NCBI RefSeq assembly: GCF_029894425.1
Contig: NZ_JARXYJ010000001.1
Coordinates: 1,674,001 to 1,738,000, forward strand
DNA from: Streptomyces sp. SAI-127
GTDB lineage: Bacteria; Actinomycetota; Actinomycetes; Streptomycetales; Streptomycetaceae
DNA length: 64,000 bases
Direction: 5' to 3'
Part shown: positions 45,785 through 54,265 of the stretch, one piece after another
Numbering within the stretch: the first letter of the stretch is position 1
Layout of the letters: each line of letters starts with the position of its first letter
Program-made: the position numbers and the translations under genes
Notes under the pieces: generated by a model
The model's input: the letters and a program-made list of their open reading frames with translations, nothing else
Databases searched by the model: none
Told to the model about the DNA's origin: nothing

Positions 45785-48391
45785 GTGACAGCGGGAAGCG
45801 ACTCGGTTCTCGAACTTCTGCCGATGGTGTTCGCCGCCCCCAACCAGGCGCTGGCGAGGGCAGAGGAAGTACTCGGCTCGGATCCCTCACCGCTGCACGC
45901 CTCCGTCGCCCATCAGGTGATCGGCATCTGGCAGCGGGACTGGGGCGACATGCGGATCGCCCTGGACCATCTGCGCCGGGCCCGCGATCTCGCGGCGCGC
46001 TCGGAGTCGGCCGACCGGGAGGCGGACGTGCTGGCCGCGCTCGGTGTGGCGCTGGTCCACGCCGGGCGGACCCGGCAGGGTCTGGCGGCGCTGGAGCGGG
46101 GGGTGGAGGTCGGCAGCGGGCACACCCGCGCGCGCGTCCTGTTCCGGCGTGCCTACGCGTCCTGGGTCCTCGGGCATCACCGGGCGGCGCTGGAGGACGT
46201 ACGGCGGGCGGTTCCTGTGCTGCGGCAGGCCGACGACGTGATCTGGACGGCGCGGGCACTGACCCTGCGGGCCACCGTGCATCTGGCGCTCGGGGCGGTG
46301 GAGCGGGCGGACGCCGACTTCACGGCGGCGGAGGCGCTGTGGGACACCACGGGCCAGGAGCACGACAAGGCCGACGCGGTGGAGAGCCGGGGGCTGGCCG
46401 CGTACCGGTCGGGGAACATACCCGCCGCGCTGCGGCTGCTCGACGAGGCGCAGGAGCGGTACGCCAAGCTCGGCACGCCGATGTTCATGCTCAACATCAG
46501 GCGCTGCGAGGTCCTGATGGCGGCGGGGCTCGCCCCGGAGGCGCTCGCGGAGGCGGACGCGGCGATCGGGGTGCTGGACGGGATCGGCGGGCAGTCCACC
46601 CGCAAGGCGGAGCTGCTGCTCGCCGCGGCGCGGGCGGCCCGGCTCGCGGGGGACGCCCACACCGCGATCGCGCGCGCCGACCTGGCCGTACGGCTGTTCG
46701 CGGGACAGCGGCGCACCTGGTGGGAGACGCATGCGCGGCTGGTGCTGATCGAGGCGCGGGTCGCCGCCGGGCGCGGCTCGGGACGGCTGGTCGCGGACGC
46801 GGCCGCGGTCGCCGACCGGCTGGCCTCCTTCGGCGCGCCCGCCGCCCCGGAGGCCTCACTGCTCGCGGGCCGGATCGCGCTCGGCCTGGGGTGGCGGGAG
46901 GACGCCCAGCGGCATCTGGAGGTGGCGGCCCGCAGCCGGCACAGCGGGCCGCCGCTGGCGCGGATGACGGGGTGGGCGGCGCAGGCGCTGTGGGCGCGGG
47001 CCGTGGGCTCCGACCGGCGGGTGCTCGAGGCCTGTCGCCGGGGTCTCGACGTGCTCGACCACCACCGTACGACGCTCGGTGCCTCGGAACTCCGGGCACG
47101 GGCCACCGCTCAGGGCGCTGAGCTGGCCGGGCTCGCCGCGCGGGCCTCGCTCGCCTCGGGCGGGCCGCGGCGGCTGCTGGTGTGGAGCGAGCGCTGGCGG
47201 GCCACGGTGTTGTCCGCGCCGCCGACCCGCCCGCCGGCCGATCCCGAACTGCTCAGTGGCCTGACCGCGTTCCGGGAGATCGCGGCCCGGGCGGAGGCGG
47301 CTCGGATGGAGGGCCGGCCGGTGCCGACGCTGGAGCGTGAACAGCGGCGCCTGGAACGGGAGATCCGCTCCCGGACCCTCCACATGCGGGGAGACGCGCC
47401 CGGTGACGGCTACCGGTTCGACCCCCGCAGGCTGCTGGAACGGCTCGGTGACGACGTACGGCTGGTCGAACTGGCCGTGCTCGACGGGCGGGTTCAGGTG
47501 CTGCTGTGCGCGCAGGGGCGGGTGCGGCGGTTCGAGGGCGGGTTGCTGGCCGACGCGGAGCGCGAGGCGGAGCACGTCCAGGCGGGGCTCAGGCGGCTGG
47601 CCCATCCGGGGGCCGAGGCGCGGCTTCCGGTGGTGGAGGCGGCCGGACGGCGGCTGGAGGAGCTGCTGCTCGGGCCGGCCGCGGCGCAGCTGGGCTCCGG
47701 ACCGGTCGTGGTGGTGCCGCCGGGGCGGTTGCACCGGGTGCCGTGGGCGCTGCTGCCCTCGCTGCGGGAACGGGTGTTCAGCGTGTCGCCGTCGGCGAGC
47801 AGCTGGCTGCGGGCGAGAGAGACCGTGCCGCCCCCGGGCGGGCGTCAGGTGCTCGTTCGCGGGCCGGGCCTCGCGACCGGGGGCGCCGAGGTGCCCGAAC
47901 TGGCCGGGCGGCACGGCTCCGCGACCGTCCTGGAGTACGACGACGCGCGCGTGCCGCGGGTGCTGGCGGAACTGGACGGGGCGGCGCTGGCGCACATCGC
48001 CGCGCATGGCACGTTCCGTGCGGACAGCCCGTTGTTCTCGGCGTTGCGGATGGCCGACGGGCCGCTCATCGTCCACGACTTCGAGCGCCTGGACCGCAGC
48101 CCGTACCGGATCATCCTGTCCTGCTGCGACACCGCCCGGTTCGCCTCGGTGGGCGCCGACGAGCTGCTCGGCCTGGTCACCGCGCTGCTGCCGCTGGGCA
48201 CGGCGGGAGTGGTGGCGTGCAGCGCGCCGGTCAACGACGAGGCGGTGGTGCCGTTGATGCTCACGCTGCACAAGGGGCTCAGTACGGGGGCGTCCATGGC
48301 GGAGGCGTTGCGCGACGCGCGGGCCTCGCTGCCGGGGGACTCGGTGCATCAGGCGACGGGGTGGGCGTTCTCGGCGTTCGGGGCGGCGTGA
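45785..48391 (+). CDS. TPR-CHAT caspase-like protease
   Basis: An 868-residue protein. The N-terminal ~430 residues are a run of TPR-like helical repeats (DMRIALDHLRRARDLAARSE, GHTRARVLFRRAYASWVLGH, AALRLLDEAQERYAKLGTP). A linker helix region follows. The C-terminal CHAT domain (about 550-868) has the catalytic dyad His741 in AHIAAHGTF and Cys781 in ILSCCDTARF. CHAT proteins are separase/caspase-like cysteine proteases. No signal peptide. GTG at 45785 is the most likely start, with a weak ribosome site. It is divergent (109-base gap) from the subtilase/sigma operon. Confidence 0.9.
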   Translation: MTAGSDSVLELLPMVFAAPNQALARAEEVLGSDPSPLHASVAHQVIGIWQRDWGDMRIALDHLRRARDLAARSESADREADVLAALGVALVHAGRTRQGLAALERGVEVGSGHTRARVLFRRAYASWVLGHHRAALEDVRRAVPVLRQADDVIWTARALTLRATVHLALGAVERADADFTAAEALWDTTGQEHDKADAVESRGLAAYRSGNIPAALRLLDEAQERYAKLGTPMFMLNIRRCEVLMAAGLAPEALAEADAAIGVLDGIGGQSTRKAELLLAAARAARLAGDAHTAIARADLAVRLFAGQRRTWWETHARLVLIEARVAAGRGSGRLVADAAAVADRLASFGAPAAPEASLLAGRIALGLGWREDAQRHLEVAARSRHSGPPLARMTGWAAQALWARAVGSDRRVLEACRRGLDVLDHHRTTLGASELRARATAQGAELAGLAARASLASGGPRRLLVWSERWRATVLSAPPTRPPADPELLSGLTAFREIAARAEAARMEGRPVPTLEREQRRLEREIRSRTLHMRGDAPGDGYRFDPRRLLERLGDDVRLVELAVLDGRVQVLLCAQGRVRRFEGGLLADAEREAEHVQAGLRRLAHPGAEARLPVVEAAGRRLEELLLGPAAAQLGSGPVVVVPPGRLHRVPWALLPSLRERVFSVSPSASSWLRARETVPPPGGRQVLVRGPGLATGGAEVPELAGRHGSATVLEYDDARVPRVLAELDGAALAHIAAHGTFRADSPLFSALRMADGPLIVHDFERLDRSPYRIILSCCDTARFASVGADELLGLVTALLPLGTAGVVACSAPVNDEAVVPLMLTLHKGLSTGASMAEALRDARASLPGDSVHQATGWAFSAFGAA

Positions 48392-48416
48392 TGCCCGAGT
48401 GGGTGATGTGTGGGGC

Positions 48417-48452
48417 GGCCTGACCCCTCCCCCGAATACTGGGGGTCAGACC
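48417..48452. terminator. Bidirectional terminator between CHAT and LuxR genes
   Basis: An 11-bp stem with one mismatch (GGCCTGACCCC / GGGGTCAGACC, loop of 14) lies between the convergent stops. Confidence 0.65.
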
Positions 48453-48472
48453 GCCCCGGTCCGGGGTACGGC

Positions 48473-50539
48473 TCAGGCCGGCTGCGCCTCCGGCAGCTCG
48501 ACCAGGCACGGCAGCGCGTCGCGGTCGCTCGCACCGAGGCGGGCGTACGCGCTGTAGAGGTGGTTGCCGACCGTGCGGATCGACAGGGTGAGCTTCTCCG
48601 CGATCTGGCGGTTGCTCAGGCCGGCGGCCGCGAGGGTGACGATCTGCCGCTGGCGGGCGGTGAGTTCGCCGAGGACCAGCCCGGCCAGGGCCGGGGTGCG
48701 GGCGCCCTGGCAGCGCCGGGCCAGGGCGACGGCTCGGGTGCGTGAGGTGCGGGCGGCACTGGGGTCCCGGTGCGACCGTACGGCCTGGGCGTACGCCTCG
48801 GCGGCGAAGAGCAGGAAGCCGCGCTCCTCCAGGGCTCGCGCCGCCCGGTCGAGGGCAGGACCGTCGTCGTGGGCGAGCGCCTCGGCGTGTTCGGCGAAGA
48901 CACCGGTCAGCCGGCCGACGGCCCGCTCGGGTGCGCCGAGCCGGACGGCGTCGTACGGCTCCTCGCCGACCGTGCCGAGGGCCGCGTCGAGATCACCGCG
49001 TGCGGCGGCCCACCAGGTGGCCACCGAACCGCCCGCGACCTCCCGCGAGTCGGCTGCGCCGCTCGACCCGGTGGGGGTTGCGGTGAGTTGGGGAGTACTG
49101 GAGTCGACGACGGCTGCGGGTGGTTGGAGGGGGCCGGAGTCCATGACGGGCGCGGGCGGTTGGAGAGGGTCGGCGAGTCGGCTGTCACCGGACCGGCAGC
49201 CCCGGGACTCGACGGATTCCGGTGCCGTGGACCCGGCCGGGACGACGGCTGGCCCGTCGTCGTCGGACCCGGTCGAGGGCTCAGGGGATCGGTCGACGCC
49301 CGGGCCGGCCGGCAATGCGGCGAGGTCCGGCTGCCCCGACTGTGCCGCGGCCAGGGCGAGTTCGAGACGGCAGGCCGGGTCGTCGGCAGCAGCCCGCAGT
49401 CCCTCCCTCGCCCAGGCCGCGGCCTCCCGCAGTTCCCCCCGCAGGCGTGCGAACCGCGCCCGTACCGCGGCGTGCCGGGCCGGGACGCCGGTGCCCTCGT
49501 CCAGGAGCCACTCCCCCACCGGCGCGGAGACGGCCCGTACGTCCGTCTCGCCGATCGCCCGGGCCAGTGCGGCCGTCTCGGTCTCCAGGGCCACCGCACA
49601 GTGGGCCGGGGTGCGGGCCAGGCGCAGCGTCTTCAGGCGTCCGGCGGCGGCTCGCAGCACCGGGGCGTGCAGAGGGTGGGCGAGACGGGCGGTGCCCTGC
49701 TCGTCGACGTGGACCAGACCGTCGGCCTCCAGGCGTTCCAGGGCGTCCAGATCGAGCGTGCCGGCGTCCACGGGGAGCGGCTCGCCGAACGCCAGGCGGT
49801 CCAGCGTCTCGCGCTCGCCGGGCCCCGTGCGGTCGAAAAGGTGCGCGGTGCGCTCGCGGACGGTCGCGGTGACCGGCACCGGGCCGCGCCACTCCCACTC
49901 GGCCGAGTCCGGGACCTGGTTCAGCAGCCCCTGCTCGCGCACCGCGTCCACCAACTCGCGCAGCAGTCGCAGATCGCCCCGGCACATGCGGTACAGCCGG
50001 TTGACGGTGAGGGCTTCGAGGCCGCCGACGCCGGCCGCGAGCAGCTGCGCGGTCTCCTCGCGGGGCAACGGCTCCAGCGCGAGGCGCGGCAGGAGCTCTC
50101 CGGTCCACAGGCGGGAGATCGCGCCCGGCGCGCGGGCCCCGTCCGTGGCGACGACCAGCAGACGGGTGCGGCCGTGCACGGCGAGCTGGTGGACCAGGGC
50201 CGCCGAGGCGTCGTCCAGCAGATGGGCGTCATCGACGACCAGCAGCCGTACGCCTGACAAGAGTTGGACCGCGCGGTGCAGGGACGCGGTCTCCGGAACA
50301 AGGTGCGCGAAGGCGGCGAACGGGAGCCCGCGGGTCTCGGGCGTGCCCGCCACCCTGGCACAGTCGGTGCCGCGCACGGCCTCCGTGACGAGCCGGGTCT
50401 TGCCCCGGCCCGCGGGACCGGTGACCACGATGCCGTGCCGCCCCCCGGCGACGGACCTGCGGACCAGCTCGAGTTCGTCCTCCCGCCCGGTGAACGGCAA
50501 GGGCAGTTCCAGGGTCTTCGCGTCCCGTTCGAATGTCAT
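48473..50539 (-). CDS. LAL-type LuxR regulator with AAA ATPase domain
   Basis: A 688-residue transcription factor. Walker A GIVVTGPAGRGKTRLV is near residue 40 and Walker B RLLVVDDAHLLDD near 110, followed by helical repeats. The C-terminal LuxR HTH is LTARQRQIVTLAAAGLSNRQ..IRTVGNHLYSAYARLGASDR. Between about 430 and 500 there is a low-complexity insert with repeated DPLQPPAPVMDS / GPLQPPAAVVDS. ATG 50539 follows a GTG; no clear ribosome site, so a leaderless mRNA is possible. Divergent from the astacin-like protease gene, a possible target. Confidence 0.88.
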   Translation of the reverse strand: MTFERDAKTLELPLPFTGREDELELVRRSVAGGRHGIVVTGPAGRGKTRLVTEAVRGTDCARVAGTPETRGLPFAAFAHLVPETASLHRAVQLLSGVRLLVVDDAHLLDDASAALVHQLAVHGRTRLLVVATDGARAPGAISRLWTGELLPRLALEPLPREETAQLLAAGVGGLEALTVNRLYRMCRGDLRLLRELVDAVREQGLLNQVPDSAEWEWRGPVPVTATVRERTAHLFDRTGPGERETLDRLAFGEPLPVDAGTLDLDALERLEADGLVHVDEQGTARLAHPLHAPVLRAAAGRLKTLRLARTPAHCAVALETETAALARAIGETDVRAVSAPVGEWLLDEGTGVPARHAAVRARFARLRGELREAAAWAREGLRAAADDPACRLELALAAAQSGQPDLAALPAGPGVDRSPEPSTGSDDDGPAVVPAGSTAPESVESRGCRSGDSRLADPLQPPAPVMDSGPLQPPAAVVDSSTPQLTATPTGSSGAADSREVAGGSVATWWAAARGDLDAALGTVGEEPYDAVRLGAPERAVGRLTGVFAEHAEALAHDDGPALDRAARALEERGFLLFAAEAYAQAVRSHRDPSAARTSRTRAVALARRCQGARTPALAGLVLGELTARQRQIVTLAAAGLSNRQIAEKLTLSIRTVGNHLYSAYARLGASDRDALPCLVELPEAQPA

Positions 50540-50637
50540 CACGGAAGCAAGAGCGCCGCTACTCAGTCCTGATACAGGGGGACTTGAGTAGCCCCCGACT
50601 CAGGCGTCCCGAGACGCCTCACGGCACGCTGAACCCC

Positions 50638-51723
50638 ATGACCGCACGCTACTGCTCACTCGCGCAGCAGTCGGCTCCGGCGTTCGCCCCGGGGCTGGCC
50701 GCCGAGCGGTTGAGTGCGCTCATCGGCGGCAGCCGGATGTGGGTCAACAGCACGGTCCTGCACTACTGCTTCTTCGACGGCGACACCGACGGGTCGGTCA
50801 TTCCGGTTCCGGGGACGGGGCAGTCCCGTCGGGTGTCGTGGGTCGGCGACAAGGAGCAGCGGGACGTGGTGCGCGAGTGCTTCCAGGAGTGGCAGGACCT
50901 GGGGATCGGCGTCACGATCACCGAGGTCGGCGACCGCTCGGAGGCCGAACTGCGCATCGGGTTCCAGCTCGGCGACGGCTCCTGGTCGACGGTGGGCAGG
51001 GACGCGCTCCAGGTCGGTCTGAACGAGCGCACGATGAACTTCGGCTGGGACCTGACCGCGCCGGGGGGACGCGGGACGGCCCTGCACGAGATCGGGCACT
51101 CGCTCGGCATGCTGCACGAGCACCAGAGTCCGTTCGCCGGGATCCACTGGGACGACGAGGCCGTCTACGCCGATCTGGCGGGCCCGCCGAACTTCTGGAG
51201 CCGGGACCGGACGTTCTTCAACATCCTGCGCAAGCTCGACCCGGACGAGGTGAACGGCACCGTCTGGGACCCGCAGTCGATCATGGAGTACGCCTTCGAG
51301 GCGGGGCTGATCCTGGAGCCGGAGCAGTTCCGCGCGGGCCTCGACCCGCCCGGCACCCTGTCGGCCGCCGACAAGGAGTACGTCCTGCGCTGGTACCCGC
51401 CGACCGAGCCGACCCGGCCGCCGGCGCTGGTGCCCTTCCGGTCCGCGCCGCTCGGGCTCGGACCGGGTGAGCAGGCCGACTTCACCGTGGAACCGCCGGA
51501 GACCCGCGAGTACACCGTGGGCACCTTCGGCGACAGCGACACCGTCGTCGTGGTCTTCGAGGAGCGGGACGGGGAACCCCGCTATCTCACCGGCCGGGAC
51601 GACGGAGGCACTCCGCACAACGCCACGATCAGGGCCCGTCTCGTGAAGGGCCGCCGCTACTTCGTCCGTGTGCGCCTGTACTCCGCGTGGGGTTCGGGGG
51701 AAACCGCGGTCATGTGCTGGTGA
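50638..51723 (+). CDS. Astacin-like M12 metallopeptidase
   Basis: A 361-residue protease with zinc motif HEIGHSLGMLH at residues 150-160 (HExxHxxGxxH) and a Met-turn SIMEYAF around 220. The catalytic domain spans about 35-260. A C-terminal beta domain (ADFTVEPPETREYTVGTFGD and RYFVRVRLYSAWGSG) resembles a pre-peptidase C-terminal domain. No typical signal peptide is visible at the N-terminus, which is odd for an astacin. Followed by a long inverted repeat. Confidence 0.85.
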   Translation: MTARYCSLAQQSAPAFAPGLAAERLSALIGGSRMWVNSTVLHYCFFDGDTDGSVIPVPGTGQSRRVSWVGDKEQRDVVRECFQEWQDLGIGVTITEVGDRSEAELRIGFQLGDGSWSTVGRDALQVGLNERTMNFGWDLTAPGGRGTALHEIGHSLGMLHEHQSPFAGIHWDDEAVYADLAGPPNFWSRDRTFFNILRKLDPDEVNGTVWDPQSIMEYAFEAGLILEPEQFRAGLDPPGTLSAADKEYVLRWYPPTEPTRPPALVPFRSAPLGLGPGEQADFTVEPPETREYTVGTFGDSDTVVVVFEERDGEPRYLTGRDDGGTPHNATIRARLVKGRRYFVRVRLYSAWGSGETAVMCW

Positions 51724-51777
51724 CAGCACAGACGGGCCGCACGGGCGAGGCTGGACCGCTGTCCGGCGCCGGGGGAA

Positions 51778-51823
51778 TGGCCGGCGCACGTCACCTTCGG
51801 GGGAGGGAGACGTGCGCCGGCCA
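51778..51823 (+). terminator. Inverted repeat after the astacin-like gene
   Basis: A perfect 15-bp stem (TGGCCGGCGCACGTC with its complement at 51809-51823) with a 16-base purine-rich loop, 54 bases past the protease stop and 33 bases before the kinase ATG. Confidence 0.65.
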
Positions 51824-51855
51824 CACGGCGTGCGCGTGGTGAAAGGGTGTGGGGC

Positions 51856-52368
51856 ATGCTGATCGTCATCGGCGGCCTGCCCGCCACCGGCAAGACCACC
51901 CTCGCGCGACTTCTGGCCTCCAGGACGGGCGCGGTCCATCTGCGGGTCGACACCATCGAGCAGGCGGTCGTCCGCTCCGGACTGGCCCGGCATCCCGTGG
52001 GGCCGGTGGGCTATGTCGTGGGGTACGCCCTCGCCGAGGAGCAGCTGCGGCAGGGTCTCACGGTGATCGCTGAGTCCGTCAACCCGCTGGCGATCACGCG
52101 CGATGCCTGGTGCGGCGCCGCGACGAGGGCCGGGGTGCCCGTGGTCGAGGTGGAGATCGTCTGCTCCGATCCGGACGAGCACCGGCGCCGCGCGGACTCG
52201 CGCTCGGTGGACATCCCCGACCTGCCGCTGCCCACCTGGCAGCAGATCGTCGACCGGGAGTACGAGCCGTGGCAGCGGGACCGCCTCGTGGTCGACACCG
52301 CGGGACAGGAGCCCGAGGATTCGCTGGGCCCTCTCCTCGATGCGATCCTCACAGCAGGTCCCGGGTGA
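51856..52368 (+). CDS. P-loop small-molecule kinase
   Basis: A 170-residue AAA_33/Zeta-toxin-like kinase. Walker A GLPATGKTTLARLLA is at the N-terminus. LRVDTIEQAVVRSGL is the second acidic motif, and EHRRRADSRSVDIPDLPLPT resembles the LID region of YbdB/chloramphenicol-phosphotransferase relatives. It probably phosphorylates a nucleotide-like or antibiotic substrate; target unknown. ATG 51856 has AAAGGG eight bases upstream. Its last 20 bases overlap the end of the convergent GNAT gene. Confidence 0.82.
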   Translation: MLIVIGGLPATGKTTLARLLASRTGAVHLRVDTIEQAVVRSGLARHPVGPVGYVVGYALAEEQLRQGLTVIAESVNPLAITRDAWCGAATRAGVPVVEVEIVCSDPDEHRRRADSRSVDIPDLPLPTWQQIVDREYEPWQRDRLVVDTAGQEPEDSLGPLLDAILTAGPG

Positions 52369-52804
52369 AGACGACGCGGGGGCGGCCGGGGCCGTCGTAG
52401 TCCTCCACCACTCGGGCGTCGAAGCCGAGGCTGCGGTGGAAGGCGATCGAGCCCTCGTTGGTGACCGAGGTGATGGCCTTGAGGCGGACCGCTCCCTGCC
52501 CGCGGGCGGCCTCGGTGAACGCCTGGTAGAGGGTACGGCCGAGGCCTGTGCCGCGGGTGTCGTCGCGGGTGGCGATCAGGTGTACGTAGCCGGTGTGGTC
52601 GGGGGTGACGAATCCGAAGAGGTAGCCGCGGATGCCGTCCTCCGCTCTGGCGACCAGGCACGTGGAGCCGAACTCCTGCACCAGGGCCGTGAGGTGGAGG
52701 GCGCGCAGGTCGCGCTCGCCCCAGTAGCGGGCGTGGTCGGCCAGGACCTGGTGGAGGTCGCTGACATCGGCGAGGTCGATTCGGACGGCCATGGCGTCGA
52801 TCAT
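52349..52804 (-). CDS. GNAT family N-acetyltransferase
   Basis: A 151-residue GNAT. VHLIATRDDTRGTGLGRTLYQAF is the acetyl-CoA loop and SVTNEGSIAFHRSLGFD is motif B. The ATG at 52804 overlaps the stop of the WYL regulator gene, so it is coupled to it; an ATG at 52792 is also possible. Substrate not known. Confidence 0.88.
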   Translation of the reverse strand: MIDAMAVRIDLADVSDLHQVLADHARYWGERDLRALHLTALVQEFGSTCLVARAEDGIRGYLFGFVTPDHTGYVHLIATRDDTRGTGLGRTLYQAFTEAARGQGAVRLKAITSVTNEGSIAFHRSLGFDARVVEDYDGPGRPRVVFTRDLL

Positions 52805-53778
52805 GGCATGGGGTCGGGCGCGTCCCGGTAACGGGCGGCCGTGCGGCGCGCGGTCTCCGCCAACTCTGCGCGGACGTCCGCCGGTTCGAGGACCTCGGCG
52901 TCGGGGCCGAAGCCGAGCAGACGGCGGCAGGCGGTGCGCCGGTCGTCGAAGTGGAGGACCAGGCGGTGCCGGCCGGGTTCCTCGGGGTCGGGGACCGCCC
53001 GTGCCGCCGACTCCGTGTCGCCGAGTACCTGCGGGAGTGCGGCGAGCCCCGCCGCCGACAGCCGTACCGTGACCGGGAGTTGGTCCAGACTCGCCTCGAA
53101 CTCGGTGGTCCAGCGCGCCCAATAGGCAGGCAGGTCGAAGTCGGCGGGGCGGGCGAAGGTCTCGGGCAGGAGTTCCGCCTCCGTGATTCTCGACGCCCGG
53201 TGGGCGCGGACGCCCCGGTCGGTCCGTACGACCAGGTACCAGATGCCCGCCTTCGCGACCAGGCCCAGGGGGTCCACGTCGGACCAGACGGCACGCTGCA
53301 CGTGCCGCAGACGCAGCCGCCTGTCCCGTCGTACGGCATCGACCAGCACGGCGAGGTGCGCGACCGGTTCGGGTGGCTTGAACCAGGCCTGGGTGTCGAT
53401 GTGGAAGCGGCTCGCCGTCAGGCTCACCTGCTCGCGGCCCGCCGCCGGCAGGGCGGACAGCAGTTTCAGGCGCGCCTGGGCCAGCGCGTCGCCCAGCGCG
53501 ATCCGTTCCAGCGGACCGCCCCCGGAGGCGACCGCCAGCAGGGCCGTCGCCTCCTCCGCGCTGATTCCGAGCAACGGACTGCGCCAGCCCTCCATGAGAC
53601 GGCAGCCGCCGCCAGGGCCACCGCTCGCCACCACCGGTACCCCCGCCGCGTTCAGCGCCTCCAGGTCCCGGTAGACGGTACGGACCGACACCTCGAGTTC
53701 CGCGGCGAGTTGACGTGCCGTCATCCCTCCGCGGGACTGGAGGGTGAGCAGGAGGGACAGCAGCCGGTCCGCACGCAT
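52801..53778 (-). CDS. YafY-type HTH/WYL transcriptional regulator
   Basis: A 325-residue regulator. Residues 1-60 form an HTH_11 domain (RLLSLLLTLQSRGGMTARQLAAELEVSVRTVYRDLEAL). The WYL domain is around 140-215 (DVDPLGLVAKAGIWYLVVRTD) and a WCX-like C-terminus follows. WYL domains sense ligands such as nucleotides. The gene is divergent from a 122-residue protein gene, with a strong dyad between them that is a likely autoregulatory operator. Confidence 0.92.
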   Translation of the reverse strand: MRADRLLSLLLTLQSRGGMTARQLAAELEVSVRTVYRDLEALNAAGVPVVASGGPGGGCRLMEGWRSPLLGISAEEATALLAVASGGGPLERIALGDALAQARLKLLSALPAAGREQVSLTASRFHIDTQAWFKPPEPVAHLAVLVDAVRRDRRLRLRHVQRAVWSDVDPLGLVAKAGIWYLVVRTDRGVRAHRASRITEAELLPETFARPADFDLPAYWARWTTEFEASLDQLPVTVRLSAAGLAALPQVLGDTESAARAVPDPEEPGRHRLVLHFDDRRTACRRLLGFGPDAEVLEPADVRAELAETARRTAARYRDAPDPMP

Positions 53779-53797
53779 CGGGCGATCACCTCATCGA

Positions 53798-53848
53798 CGT
53801 ATGACTGACGGCCGTATGACTGACAGAGGATGTCAGCCATACGGCCGT
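53798..53848. promoter_or_regulatory. Operator-like dyad between WYL regulator and divergent gene
   Basis: An 18-bp inverted repeat with one mismatch (53808-53825 ACGGCCGTATGACTGACA and 53831-53848) flanks GAGGA. A further direct copy of CGTATGACTGAC begins at 53798. This gives three half-sites across the divergent promoter region, fitting a WYL-family operator. Confidence 0.65.
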
Positions 53849-53889
53849 AGCGTCATCCGCGGAGCCCCCGATCAGCAGGGAGACAGCAC

Positions 53890-54258
53890 ATGATCACCGG
53901 ATACGTCATCGGCGAGAGCCTTCGGCCCGGCGCGGTGTTCGAGCCGCGCGGGCTGCGGTTGCGGAAGGTCAGCAGGGTCGAGATCGGCGGGACGAGCGAC
54001 GCGCAGCCGCCGGTGTGGACGCTCGTCGAGTGGGAGACCGACGGCGAGGACGTCGGCGCGCTCGCGGACGCGTTGGCCTCGGCGCTGGAGCCGGAGCTCG
54101 GCTGGTACGCGGATTTCACCGCCGGGGACGAGCGCGTGGTCGTCTTCGCGGGCAAGGTGTTCCGCTATCGGCGCGGCGACGGGGCGGGCCGCGCCGAAGC
54201 GGTGGCGTACGGGCGGTCGGTGGGTACGCCCGGGCATCAGCTCGACTGGGAGGAGTGA
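53890..54258 (+). CDS. Conserved hypothetical protein, probable WYL-regulator target
   Basis: A 122-residue soluble alpha/beta protein (TGYVIGESLRPGAVFEPRGL, LVEWETDGEDVGALADALAS, GWYADFTAGDERVVVFAGKV, FRYRRGDG). Family of unknown function, often beside WYL regulators in streptomycetes. ATG 53890 has GGGAGA upstream. It ends 8 bases from the convergent monooxygenase gene. Confidence 0.7.
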   Translation: MITGYVIGESLRPGAVFEPRGLRLRKVSRVEIGGTSDAQPPVWTLVEWETDGEDVGALADALASALEPELGWYADFTAGDERVVVFAGKVFRYRRGDGAGRAEAVAYGRSVGTPGHQLDWEE

Positions 54259-54265
54259 CCTCGCT

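Noticed and set aside
43613..48391. A type III-E CRISPR (Craspase) locus because of TPR-CHAT plus sigma factor
   Set aside because: No CRISPR repeats and no gRAMP/Cas7-11-like gene; only the protease-sigma logic is similar.
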